Assembly (NCBI RefSeq): GCF_017883985.1 | Contig: NZ_PRDG01000003.1 | Coordinates: 194,991 to 258,990, forward strand | DNA from: Streptococcus oricebi | GTDB lineage: Bacteria; Bacillota; Bacilli; Lactobacillales; Streptococcaceae | DNA: 64,000 nt | Direction of reading: 5' to 3' | In this document: piece after piece, positions 12,610 to 20,614 of the stretch | Layout: every line of letters begins with the position of its first letter | Position numbering within the stretch: position 1 is the first letter of the stretch | The notes under the pieces: generated by a model | Told to the model about the DNA's origin: nothing | Database searches by the model: none | What the model saw: the letters and a program-made list of their open reading frames with translations, nothing else | Program-made: the position numbers and the translations under genes

Positions 12610-12800
12610 AAAAAGTGGAAGACGCGCCATCATTGCCACCCTGCCTATCAGCATAGGGGCGTTGAAACGCGGTTCCACCCTAATTTATCACTTCATTTTT
12701 ATAAATAAACTACCGAAAGCGCCATCCTGCTCTCCTTCTATCCAGCTCACACTCTCCTGGACTCGCTAAAAGAAGGTTAATGATTAGGAATTCTTCCTAA
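12610..12800 (-). ncRNA. T-box riboswitch leader (glycyl-tRNA type), uncoupled from glyQ
   Basis: On the minus strand the T-box consensus AGGGTGGAACCGCG lies at 12681-12668. Upstream is a stem I with the typical distal element (TAGCGAGTCC ... GTGTGAGCTGGA), and a GGC triplet near 12721 that could be the glycine specifier. Downstream, CGCGTCTTCCAC (12626-12615) can pair with GTGGAACCGCG to form a terminator followed by TTTTT; the T-box bases would instead pair with the CGCCCC stretch as antiterminator. The next gene downstream is the lipoprotein of the T7SS cassette; glyQ begins only 2.7 kb later. The T-box is clear; the specifier position is my reading. Confidence 0.88.
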
Positions 12801-12804
12801 AAAC

Positions 12805-12833
12805 ATTGTAGCAGAAAATAGAAGGATTGTCTA
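12805..12833 (-). promoter_or_regulatory. Promoter of the T-box leader
   Basis: On the minus strand TAGACA (12833-12828) and TACAAT (12810-12805) are separated by 17 bases. Transcription would begin near 12798, immediately before stem I. The promoter starts only about 17 bases after the stop codon of the wall-anchored peptidase gene. Confidence 0.75.
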
Positions 12834-12849
12834 ATAGATTCCATCCAGT

Positions 12850-15735
12850 CTAGAAGTTTTCCTGCTTTTTTCTAAGGACAAAGAGACCCGCTACTAGACT
12901 GAAAGAACCAAGGAGGCTTAAAAGACTTTCCCTACTACCTGTTTCTGGCAGGACGGCAGGGGCTCTATAAATCCTTGCGGCATCTGGCTGGTCCTGCTGG
13001 CTAGTCTTGCTAGAGCGAACCAGAGAGACCTCTACTTGAGCAAACTGGGTACTTGCTCCCTGCTCTTGCCTGCCATCTAGGTCCTTAGGTTTGAGCTCTG
13101 GGTCTGCCTCTTTTGGAGCGAGGTAGCTAGCCTTTAGAGGGGCCAGTCCTTCTACTGTCGGTAGATCCAGCAGGATAGAATCCCGCTTAAAGCTGAGTTC
13201 ATAGACTTCTTCAATGACATTAGAGCTGGCATCATAGGTCATCAGGACTAGGGCCAGACGGTGACCCTTCTTAAGCTTATAGACGGTCGGTTGCAGATAA
13301 AGGGTATAGTCATGGTACTGGCCCACTTGTGGATCGATACTGGTGCTAGCCGAAGCCGAGGTCCAGTCCGCCTCAGGATTTCTAAGATTACCCCAGGCGC
13401 TAGCAATAATCTTATAGTTTTTCTTACTAGTCCCCACCCGGCGCAGGTCTAGATTTTGCAGATTAGAGCCCAGCCAAAAACCATCTTTCTTTTCTACCGG
13501 TAAAGGATAATGAGTATAGGTGTTCCCCTGGCCATCATCATAAGGGACTTCTGATACCGTATCAAACTCCTGATCTGCCATATCCACTAGAAGAGCACTG
13601 ATTTGAAGGTTCTTTCCCTGTCCTTTAGCTAGGGCTGCTTGGAAATGCAGGGGGATACGTCCCTTAATGGTCAGATCTTCTGGGACATCTAAGACAAAGT
13701 TGGCATTGACCTTAGAAGAACCCTTGAGCACCATCTGGTCCCGATTTTCCCAGGTGATTCCCTGACTAGGATAATCACTAGAAAGTCTAAGCTCTTCTGG
13801 TCCGCCCGTCACACTAATTGGAGTCTTTTGGGCATCTCCCCATTGATCATAGCTAGTCCAGTGGCTAGGATTATCATTATCCTGGGCCATTACTGTCGGC
13901 AGGCCTTCAACATCATTGGCCACATCATAGAGATAGTGGCTAAACCAACGATTGAGCAATTCAAAGAAACTTTCCTGATTAGGCCCATTTAAGCCGTAGG
14001 CATAGTTGACTGCCACAGGATAGGCATGTTCTCCTTGGTGGAGATAGAGCTTGGCTGTTTGCCCCGCCTTTTTCAAGGCTTCATACATGAGCTCAAAATG
14101 CTTGGTCTTAACATTGGTATCATTGAGACCATGTAAAATCAAGGCTGGAGTCTTGATTTTATCAGCCCCCAGGGTATAATCTCGTTTTTGCCAAACCGGA
14201 CTATAATTATAGTCCTGGGCCTTTTGATCCTGGTCCAGCTGGCTGATGTAGTTGGCATAGGTCTCCTTGAAGTCTTCCCAGTCACTAGGATTTAAAATCC
14301 GGCTGGCTACAAAGGTTGATAGCCAGGAGAGATTACTGGAAGGCTCCCCATAAAAAGGAGAACCCTGACTATTAAGGTAGTCATACCAGCTAGCAATTCC
14401 CGCTGCAGGAACAATGGTCTTTAGACCCTCAACCCCAGTTGTTGCCACACCAAAGGTTGTCGTTCCAGCCCAGGAAAGCCCCGTCATCCCAACCTTACCA
14501 TTGGACCAATCGGCCTTAATGGCAAAGCGGCCCTCCCTATCTGTATAGGCTGTTCTCTTGCCCGTCAGCCACTCGATAATATTTTTAAAGGCGGCAATCT
14601 CCAAATCAGAGCCTGTCGTATTGATTCCTTCCGAGCCATGAGTTCCTAGACCAGCACTGGTCACCACTGCAAAACCTCTGACTAGGAAGTAATCATACCA
14701 GTTGAGATTTTCAAAGTCATAGCCTTGCTCATAGTCATTATAATAGTACCAGTCAGAGGCCTGGGCCTGGTCAGCATGCTCCTGACTAGTCACAAAGCCC
14801 TGGGCCTGCCTCTTGGCTACTGGCCGATAAAGCTGGTCCATATCAAAACTACAACCAGAGGTCAGCCCCAAGTCCTCGATGGTCCGCTTGCCGGTCGTCC
14901 CAGCAATATAGGGCCTAGCCTCAAAAATAGTCGCTGCCTGATAGTCCCCTTTTAGGGCTGCCTTGGGCAGTTGGACCAGGGTCTTGACCAAATCAGGCTT
15001 GCCGTCCATGTCCGTATCATAGTCGGTCTCGACATAGACCGTAAAGCGGGCAATATCACTTTCTTTATTGGAATAGCCCTCCTTAAGCGCTCCCGAGCTA
15101 TAAGGAAAAATCGGCTGGGCCTTGCCATTTAAAAAGAGAGGAGCCTTCTTTTCAGCCTGATTGGCCTCCTTGAACTTCTGGGCCAGGTCAGACATGCGCG
15201 TCCATTCTGCCAAACTGATTGGCTGCTTGAGCTCGGAATCATCCTCAGCCAGCATGCCCAAGCTCCGAGCCAGACTGATGAGATTTTCCGTCTGAGAGCC
15301 TAGGATTTTCTGATCAGTTACCGCATCTTGCAGTAGACCTTTTAGAGCCTCTTCCTTGCTCAAGGCCGGGGCCTGACTAGTAGTCCCACTTGCTTGAGAG
15401 TCCTGGGCTAGACTTGCAACCTGGGCGGGCTCTAAACTAGCTCCACTAGCTTGCTCTGAGCTACTAGCAAGCTCTTCTGAGGCCTTTTCTGAAAAAGGCT
15501 GACCCTCAGAAACAGTCTTGACTTCTCTTTCTGCTTCTTGCGCCAACAGGGGCGAATTTATCTGGCTATCAGCTTCTGCTTTTTCTGTCCCTGCTTGACC
15601 TTCGGACTGGCTCTGGCTAATCTGACTGACCCTTTCAGAGTCTAGCTGCTCCTCAGCCTCTACATGGTAGGCCAAGAGCGTTGGGGCCAGTAAAAGCCCC
15701 GATAGGAGGGGGAGGAGAACACGTTTTTTCTTCAT
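12850..15735 (-). CDS. Cell-wall-anchored X-prolyl dipeptidyl aminopeptidase-like protein (S15)
   Basis: This is a 961-residue surface peptidase. It has a signal peptide (about 1-27), a Ser/Ala/Glu-rich linker with low complexity (about 28-140), a catalytic S15 alpha/beta hydrolase region and a C-terminal LPETG sortase signal followed by a hydrophobic segment and RKKQE. Serine lies in MTGLSWAG (near 420), the acid in LHGLNDTN (near 535) and the His in HQGEHAYPV (near 567). A PepX C-terminal beta-sandwich follows. It probably removes X-Pro dipeptides from host proline-rich peptides at the wall. Streptococci usually also have a cytoplasmic PepX; this exported form is distinct. Confidence 0.88.
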   Translation of the reverse strand: MKKKRVLLPLLSGLLLAPTLLAYHVEAEEQLDSERVSQISQSQSEGQAGTEKAEADSQINSPLLAQEAEREVKTVSEGQPFSEKASEELASSSEQASGASLEPAQVASLAQDSQASGTTSQAPALSKEEALKGLLQDAVTDQKILGSQTENLISLARSLGMLAEDDSELKQPISLAEWTRMSDLAQKFKEANQAEKKAPLFLNGKAQPIFPYSSGALKEGYSNKESDIARFTVYVETDYDTDMDGKPDLVKTLVQLPKAALKGDYQAATIFEARPYIAGTTGKRTIEDLGLTSGCSFDMDQLYRPVAKRQAQGFVTSQEHADQAQASDWYYYNDYEQGYDFENLNWYDYFLVRGFAVVTSAGLGTHGSEGINTTGSDLEIAAFKNIIEWLTGKRTAYTDREGRFAIKADWSNGKVGMTGLSWAGTTTFGVATTGVEGLKTIVPAAGIASWYDYLNSQGSPFYGEPSSNLSWLSTFVASRILNPSDWEDFKETYANYISQLDQDQKAQDYNYSPVWQKRDYTLGADKIKTPALILHGLNDTNVKTKHFELMYEALKKAGQTAKLYLHQGEHAYPVAVNYAYGLNGPNQESFFELLNRWFSHYLYDVANDVEGLPTVMAQDNDNPSHWTSYDQWGDAQKTPISVTGGPEELRLSSDYPSQGITWENRDQMVLKGSSKVNANFVLDVPEDLTIKGRIPLHFQAALAKGQGKNLQISALLVDMADQEFDTVSEVPYDDGQGNTYTHYPLPVEKKDGFWLGSNLQNLDLRRVGTSKKNYKIIASAWGNLRNPEADWTSASASTSIDPQVGQYHDYTLYLQPTVYKLKKGHRLALVLMTYDASSNVIEEVYELSFKRDSILLDLPTVEGLAPLKASYLAPKEADPELKPKDLDGRQEQGASTQFAQVEVSLVRSSKTSQQDQPDAARIYRAPAVLPETGSRESLLSLLGSFSLVAGLFVLRKKQENF

Positions 15736-15875
15736 TCTTTTTTTCCTTTATTCTAATCAATTTCCAAATCGACCTCAACATCTTCCCAAGACTCAATCGA
15801 TTGTAACAATAAAAGTCCTTCTTTTCCCCCAGAATAAAATTAGTTTAAACTAGTAATTTTCCTTTAAAAGCCCCG

Positions 15876-16718
15876 CTAAAAGTCCATGGCATCTGGATTG
15901 GGTGCTGTTCCAGCCAAGCCTGAAAGATTTTTCAAGAATTGGGCATCCTGCTCTTTCAAGTCAATGTCAAAACAGTCTAAATTTCCAACAATTCGACTAG
16001 GAGTGACCGACTTGGGCAGGGGCAAGAAGCCCTCCTGCAAACTCCAAGCCAGGGCCAGCTGGGCTGGAGTTTTACCATATTTCTCAGCCAGCACCTGTAA
16101 GTCTGGTCGAGAAAAGAGCTCACCCTGACCAAAAGGTCCCCAAGCTTCCAGCAAGATTCCCCGCTTGCGACAATAGTCTACAATGCTCTCTTGATAGACA
16201 CCCGGTGCTAGACGAATCTGATTGACCGCAGGGACGATTGTAGCCGTATCAAGCAGGGCATCTAGGTGATGCTCCAGAAAATTGCTGACACCAATAGCTC
16301 GGATTTTCCCAGCCTGATAGAGCTCCTCCATGGCCCGCCAAGCTTGACTATTAGCAGCTTGCCAGAGATTGTCCCTCAAGGGCTTAGGATTGGGCCAGTG
16401 AATCAAATAAAGATCCACATAGTCCAGGCCCAACTTGGACAAAGATTCAGCCAAAGCAGCCTTAGCCTCCTCATAGCCATGAGCATCATTCCAAAGCTTG
16501 GTTGTAATAAAGAGCTCCTCACGAGGAAGCCCACTGTCCCTAATCGCCCGACCAACACTCTCTTCATTCTGATAAATAGCCGCCGTATCAATATGGCGAT
16601 AACCAGCCTTAAGAGCCGCAAGGACCGCCTGATAAGCCTCCTCACCGTCCTTGGCTCGCCAGGTCCCAAAACCAAGGGCTGGAATCGAAATACCATTATT
16701 CAAGAGATAATCTTTCAT
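15876..16718 (-). CDS. Aldo/keto reductase, AKR5-type
   Basis: This 280-residue NADPH-dependent oxidoreductase reduces small aldehydes or ketones (2,5-diketo-D-gluconate reductase/YvgN group). It has the TIM-barrel family signature with Asp and Tyr of the tetrad in HIDTAAIYQNEESVG, the Lys in ITTKLWN and the His in YLIHWPNP. A GPFGQG motif and LPKSVTPSRI near the C-terminus match the cofactor-binding region. ATG at 16718 is preferred over the GTG one codon earlier because GGAGG then lies at a good distance. It stands alone; the natural substrate is unknown. Confidence 0.9.
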   Translation of the reverse strand: MKDYLLNNGISIPALGFGTWRAKDGEEAYQAVLAALKAGYRHIDTAAIYQNEESVGRAIRDSGLPREELFITTKLWNDAHGYEEAKAALAESLSKLGLDYVDLYLIHWPNPKPLRDNLWQAANSQAWRAMEELYQAGKIRAIGVSNFLEHHLDALLDTATIVPAVNQIRLAPGVYQESIVDYCRKRGILLEAWGPFGQGELFSRPDLQVLAEKYGKTPAQLALAWSLQEGFLPLPKSVTPSRIVGNLDCFDIDLKEQDAQFLKNLSGLAGTAPNPDAMDF

Positions 16719-16786
16719 CACTGACCTCCATTTCTATGATTCAAGTATAACACGAATAAGAGTAAATTGGAAAAGAAACTGGAGAG

Positions 16787-16834
16787 AAAAATCCCCTCTA
16801 AGCCAGACCATTTTTGTCCAACCTAAAGGGGATT
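16787..16834 (-). terminator. Terminator after the DUF4176 gene
   Basis: On the minus strand AATCCCCT pairs with AGGGGATT, followed by TTTTTC. It ends the LXG cassette transcript before the aldo/keto reductase gene. Confidence 0.75.
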
Positions 16835-16856
16835 ATCTATTTAAAAGCAAGTAAGT

Positions 16857-17168
16857 CTAATCTATTGCCTTTCTGGGAACAGTCAACTTACTTTCCCAAT
16901 CATGATAAATTTTCAAGAAACGGCTTTCCTCATCATCGCGATAACCTTCAAAAACAACCTCGTCAATATTTTCATGCTGGAAGAATAAAGTAGATTCCGC
17001 TTGCAGTCCCATTGGATAAAGGACCCCCATATAGTCGGCAAAGGTCTCCTCTCCAGTATCTGGATCTTCAAAAATCGCTCCACGCCCAACAATGACTAAC
17101 TTTTGCGTCCCCTCTTCCAAATAAACAATACTTCCTAGGGGTAATAATTCTTTTTTATCTTGTTTCAT
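16857..17168 (-). CDS. DUF4176-like T7SS-associated protein
   Basis: This 103-residue soluble protein starts MKQDKKELLPLGSIVYLEEG, with the pattern LPLGSIV..EGTQKLVIVGR typical of DUF4176 as I recall it. Members are small beta-rich proteins found beside LXG toxins and T7SS genes; their role is not established. It overlaps the upstream membrane-protein gene by 14 bases and is the last gene of the cassette before the terminator. Possible roles are chaperone or accessory immunity factor; the sequence does not decide. Confidence 0.75.
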   Translation of the reverse strand: MKQDKKELLPLGSIVYLEEGTQKLVIVGRGAIFEDPDTGEETFADYMGVLYPMGLQAESTLFFQHENIDEVVFEGYRDDEESRFLKIYHDWESKLTVPRKAID

Positions 17169-18042
17169 GATTTAACAACTCCTTATGTTTCTTTAAATAC
17201 TTCTTGCCGTAAAATTCTTCCAAACTCTTCCCTTCATACTTACGATACTGTTCTGGATATTTCAGTTTGTAGTAGGCTTGGAGAAAATAGGGAAGGCCTA
17301 TAAATATCACAACTGCTGGCATTAAGATATTTAGAACCATCAAAATCAATAACATTCCTAATTCTTCAAAAGTGCTCAATTTATCTCCTAAAAAGACAGA
17401 TAAAATTCTCTGAACAATTACTGCTAGCCCTAAAAATCCCATGCCATAGGCTCCAATTATCTTTGCCACCTTATCCTGTAAACTGGCTTCACCACTACTA
17501 TTGAACATCGTTTTCTCTAGAGCTTTTATTTTCGTTGTAATCATAAAATATAGTAAAACTGCCCAGATAATAATATAACCTAAAACAAGAAGAAATGGTG
17601 CATTTGATAAAATAATTCCAAGAAGTGATAAATCAAAGTCAATATAAAATATAATCATACATGTGAATACATGAAATTGATAGCGATAAGGTAGGATAAA
17701 GGCTTGCTTAAAAGTTTTTCCCATAACTACAAATAGCAACCAAATAGATAGTAAAATGATGTAAACTTGCCATGGGAAGAAATTTAGACTGGCAGGTTGT
17801 AACCTAAGCTTCCCTAAATCATTTGTTGTAAATTTATCAGCTCCTAAACTGAACAAATAACTAAGTCCAACAGGAAAAATCAAAGTTAAAAGCAAACATT
17901 GGATTTTAAATCCAATTGTCGGAATGCCTTGACGAAACTTTCTTGCTGTTTTATCGTGCTGTTCTTGCTGTAATTTTAGAAAACCATCTTCTTCCAGATT
18001 CAAACTCTCTTCAAAAGAGGCTTGCAATATTGATTTCTTCAT
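17155..18042 (-). CDS. Polytopic membrane protein, putative immunity to the glycine-zipper LXG toxin
   Basis: This 295-residue protein has a charged N-terminal region of about 45 residues, then roughly six hydrophobic segments (near 47-65, 93-112, 121-140, 147-168, 197-215, 226-250) and a basic C-terminal tail. It begins 3 bases after the stop of the LXG toxin gene. Pore-forming LXG toxins act in the membrane and their cognate immunity proteins are integral membrane proteins (TelE/TipE, recalled), so immunity is the likely role. I see no enzyme motif. It is AT-rich, like the 3' half of the toxin gene, which fits co-inheritance of toxin tip and immunity. Confidence 0.7.
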   Translation of the reverse strand: MKKSILQASFEESLNLEEDGFLKLQQEQHDKTARKFRQGIPTIGFKIQCLLLTLIFPVGLSYLFSLGADKFTTNDLGKLRLQPASLNFFPWQVYIILLSIWLLFVVMGKTFKQAFILPYRYQFHVFTCMIIFYIDFDLSLLGIILSNAPFLLVLGYIIIWAVLLYFMITTKIKALEKTMFNSSGEASLQDKVAKIIGAYGMGFLGLAVIVQRILSVFLGDKLSTFEELGMLLILMVLNILMPAVVIFIGLPYFLQAYYKLKYPEQYRKYEGKSLEEFYGKKYLKKHKELLNHETR

Positions 18043-18045
18043 ACG

Positions 18046-19521
18046 TCACCCAAAACCTAATGCCTTTCCAATGCCTCCTATGGTCTTGGAAGCAAAATTT
18101 TTCACTGAATTTACTGCCTTACCGACTAACTTTTTACCACCATCATAAACATCCGCAACTCCTTTTTGTAAGCCATCAATCCAACCGTTCTTATCTGCAA
18201 TGTAAATTCCCAAGCCTATAACTGCTCCAAATATAGCACCAGGAGGACCACCAACGGCTGCTCCAATAGTTGCTCCTTCCAGAGGTCCTACACTTTTAAC
18301 TGCAGAGAAGGTTCCACCTATAATTCCTTTCCCAACATCTCCTGTTTTTTTGAATTCTTTAACACCTCCTGAAACGCCAGATATAGCCACATCTGCAAAA
18401 GTGATAACAGTTGCCGCTTTACCAGCTAATTTAAAACCTTTGCCCAAAAATTTCACTGTGCCACCTATTTTCGCACTTTCAGAAATAGCTTTATAAAGCT
18501 TGGTTGATTTTAAAGCTCCCTTAACAGGGTCCGCAATTTTTTTAGCAGTATCAATAGCTTTAGAAACTCCCTCAAGTGTCTTTCCAATCTTAGTAGTCTT
18601 TAAAACTTCACCAAATTCCTCATACTTCATTAAACCTTTGAGAATGAGAACAGCTGCTTCTTCTCCTTTTTTACCAGACTTTGCTAAAGACTTGATAAGT
18701 TCTTGGAAACCTTCTGAATATTTCAATGTTTTTACTAGTTTGCTAGGCAAAAATTTAAGAGCTTCACTCAAAACTTTTGCAGTGTCACTATCTACGATGT
18801 CTTTGAAATTTTTATAGAGTTCTTGGGCGTTTTGAGCAAGTGTTTTCTCTTTCTCCCCCTCCAAGTGCTTGTGAATAGTTTTGAGCCAAGCGGGCTCTTG
18901 ACCTTTTTGTAGGCTAGGGAAGCTACCTTCAAAGGCGCCAAAGTCTTGGCCGACCTCGGCTAGCCCTTGGAGGACAGCTGTTTCCAAGGGACTGGCTTCA
19001 TTGAGGACATTAGCTGTCCCCGCGGCCCAGGCTCTTAGTTTATCCAGCTTTTGCTGCAAGTCATCACGCTTACTAGTCAAGCTGGTGATTTGGGTATTGA
19101 GAGCACTCAGAGCCAACTGATTCACCACAGGGTCCACTAGCGACAGGGCATTGCTGGCGCTGAGCGTTTTATGGAGGTCACTAGCAGCTTTTAGGCTCTG
19201 ATTGTAGGCCTCGATTTGTTTGACTAGTTCATCTTCGTCTAGATTTTCTCCTCCGACTTGCCCCCGATAATCCTTGGGCGATTTGCTTGCGCTTGGTCCG
19301 ACCTCTTGGCAGAGAAGCTTAGCTCCTTGGATGAGTGGGCGGAGCTTGCTGTCGGCGTAAGATTTGGTATTGCCAAAGGCTTGTCCCTGCAAATCACTGG
19401 CCCCGATTAGTTGGTCGATTGCGGCAAGGGCTTGGTCATAGGCCGCAAGGCGCTCAGTCATGGCAGCTTGGGCAGTGCTGGCTTGGTTATCCGCTGCTCC
19501 CAGGTCCATTTTAATTCCCAT
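18046..19521 (-). CDS. LXG toxin with C-terminal glycine zipper, TelE-like
   Basis: This 491-residue T7SSb effector has an N-terminal helical LXG domain (about 1-200; begins MGIKMDLGAADNQA) for export and a C-terminal region with a glycine-zipper membrane stretch GATIGAAVGGPPGAIFGAVI near 415-435, then a lysine-rich helical end. The layout matches TelE, an LXG toxin that permeabilises membranes. No nuclease or NADase motif is seen. The start at 19521 is set by AGGAGG; in-frame codons upstream lie inside the lap2-type gene. The 5' part of the gene is visibly more GC-rich than the 3' part, with a change near 18840, suggesting a swapped toxin tip. Lap1/Lap2 are upstream, immunity candidate downstream. 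Confidence 0.85.
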   Translation of the reverse strand: MGIKMDLGAADNQASTAQAAMTERLAAYDQALAAIDQLIGASDLQGQAFGNTKSYADSKLRPLIQGAKLLCQEVGPSASKSPKDYRGQVGGENLDEDELVKQIEAYNQSLKAASDLHKTLSASNALSLVDPVVNQLALSALNTQITSLTSKRDDLQQKLDKLRAWAAGTANVLNEASPLETAVLQGLAEVGQDFGAFEGSFPSLQKGQEPAWLKTIHKHLEGEKEKTLAQNAQELYKNFKDIVDSDTAKVLSEALKFLPSKLVKTLKYSEGFQELIKSLAKSGKKGEEAAVLILKGLMKYEEFGEVLKTTKIGKTLEGVSKAIDTAKKIADPVKGALKSTKLYKAISESAKIGGTVKFLGKGFKLAGKAATVITFADVAISGVSGGVKEFKKTGDVGKGIIGGTFSAVKSVGPLEGATIGAAVGGPPGAIFGAVIGLGIYIADKNGWIDGLQKGVADVYDGGKKLVGKAVNSVKNFASKTIGGIGKALGFG

Positions 19522-19867
19522 CTTCTTCCTCCTGATAATATCTGATTTTGGCCTTGGCCAAATGGTCTGCCTTCTCATCTAAGCGCCATTCGCGCTCTTT
19601 CAAGCCTTCTCTTCCTTCATCAAAGGCTTTAGCTAGCTGGCCTTCAAAGCTTTGTAAGTTAGCCATGTTTTCGCTTAAGTCGAGGGCATCGCTTAGGTTC
19701 CTGATTTCATATTCTAGCTGGCGCAAGGGATAGTAAATCTGGCCGTACTGGTGCATGGTCTCTTGCTCAAAGTCGGCTAACTTTCTCTTCTGGCTATCTA
19801 GTTTTTCAAAGGCTTGATTGAGGTCTTTTTGCCTTATCTCTAGCTTTTTGAGAGTCTCTTTAGCCAT
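19511..19867 (-). CDS. Lap2-like (DUF3958) LXG targeting factor
   Basis: This 118-residue helical coiled-coil protein lacks a signal peptide (MAKETLKKLEIRQKDLNQAFEKLD at the start is given here only by its first residues MAKETLKKLE). It lies between the Lap1-type gene (2-base gap) and the LXG toxin (11-base overlap). Small helical proteins in this position bind the LXG domain and are needed for its export through T7SSb. Its composition (many Lys, Glu, Gln, Leu) fits Lap2. Function is inferred from family and position. Confidence 0.75.
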   Translation of the reverse strand: MAKETLKKLEIRQKDLNQAFEKLDSQKRKLADFEQETMHQYGQIYYPLRQLEYEIRNLSDALDLSENMANLQSFEGQLAKAFDEGREGLKEREWRLDEKADHLAKAKIRYYQEEEDGN

Positions 19868-19869
19868 GG

Positions 19870-20145
19870 CTAGTCCTTTCTGATTTCCTGGCTCAAGCCT
19901 TGATCGGTCGCTTGGAAACGGCTGTCCACACTATGGACCAGACCAACAAACTGGTTTAACTGGCTAGCGATATTGTCTCCGATACTTTTTTCGTTGGCAA
20001 TCAAACCCTGAACTAGGTCATTTCCTATGTACTTGCTGGTCTTATCTTCGCTAATAGCTGCAACACTATTGATACCGGCAGCCGCTGTGACAAGGCTAGT
20101 TGCACAGGTCTGGGCACTGGCAGAATTGCTTTGAATTGTGGACAT
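19870..20145 (-). CDS. Lap1-like (DUF3130/WXG100-like) LXG targeting factor
   Basis: This 91-residue helical protein starts MSTIQSNSASAQTCATSLVT. Its length and two-helix character are those of a WXG100-like protein, and it is first in the order Lap1-Lap2-LXG. Lap1 proteins carry a T7SS-export determinant and bind the LXG domain with Lap2. The start at 20145 has a strong AAAGGAGG site; a longer frame upstream would cross the promoter and is unlikely. A promoter at 20180-20208 drives the cassette. Confidence 0.78.
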   Translation of the reverse strand: MSTIQSNSASAQTCATSLVTAAAGINSVAAISEDKTSKYIGNDLVQGLIANEKSIGDNIASQLNQFVGLVHSVDSRFQATDQGLSQEIRKD

Positions 20146-20179
20146 AAGGACCTCCTTTGTATAATTACTAATTTGTATC

Positions 20180-20208
20180 ATTGTAACATGATTGACAAGA
20201 ACTCGCAA
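20180..20208 (-). promoter_or_regulatory. Promoter of the LXG/TelE-like cassette
   Basis: On the minus strand TTGCGA (20208-20203), a 17-base spacer and TACAAT (20185-20180) precede the Lap1-type gene by about 35 bases. It lies after the long hairpin terminator at 20263-20346, so the cassette is an independent transcript. Confidence 0.75.
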
Positions 20209-20262
20209 CACTAAGTAAATAACTTCCTTGTTTTTCCTCAAAAAAACAGGTTTACCTATCAA

Positions 20263-20346
20263 AAAAATCTCCCCACCCACTAGCTATTTCCTGGCTTTCA
20301 GATACAAGGCTGGGCCCTTGGAAAATAGCTTAGTGAGTGAGGAGAC
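20263..20346 (-). terminator. Long-stem terminator between nagA/small membrane gene and the LXG cassette
   Basis: On the minus strand CTCCTCACTCACTAAGCTATTT pairs (with a few mismatches) with AAATAGCTAGTGGGTGGGGAG, followed by seven T. The arms are about 22 bases each, described here by their ends CTCCTCAC and GGTGGGGAG. The loop of about 30 bases could fold further. Confidence 0.85.
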
Positions 20347-20348
20347 TC

Positions 20349-20519
20349 TTATTTTTTCATTTTTTTATCTATTAGTTTGCTGACACCAATCACCAAAAAG
20401 ACTAGACTAATCAGCCACATAAAAGGCTTGTTTAAAACGAGACCTGCTAGTAAGAAGAAGGCCCCAATCCCGATATAGTAGGGGGTATAACTCTTGATTT
20501 TCCGATTGCTTAATTTCAT
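20349..20519 (-). CDS. Small membrane protein, 56 residues
   Basis: This short gene is found by reading the gap between nagA and the LXG cassette. It encodes 56 residues starting MKLSNRKIKSYTPYYIGIGA, with two hydrophobic segments (about 15-28 and 33-47) separated by LNKPF, and a basic tail ending KKMKK. A GAGG-containing stretch precedes the ATG and a terminator lies directly after the stop, both supporting a real gene. I do not recognise the family. It follows nagA by 95 bases in the same direction. Confidence 0.65.
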   Translation of the reverse strand: MKLSNRKIKSYTPYYIGIGAFFLLAGLVLNKPFMWLISLVFLVIGVSKLIDKKMKK

Positions 20520-20614
20520 AAAAGCCTCATTTCACTTCTGATAATCTAGATGAACACTAGTTGCTCCCCTACTATCATAGCAAATCAGAGGTCATTTGTA
20601 AAATAGGACTTCTC

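Noticed and set aside
16857..20145. WXG100/EsxA gene or other T7SS core component in the cassettes
   Set aside because: The small helical proteins are Lap-like: no W-x-G motif is present in the expected hairpin, and no FtsK/SpoIIIE-type ATPase motif occurs anywhere in the window.
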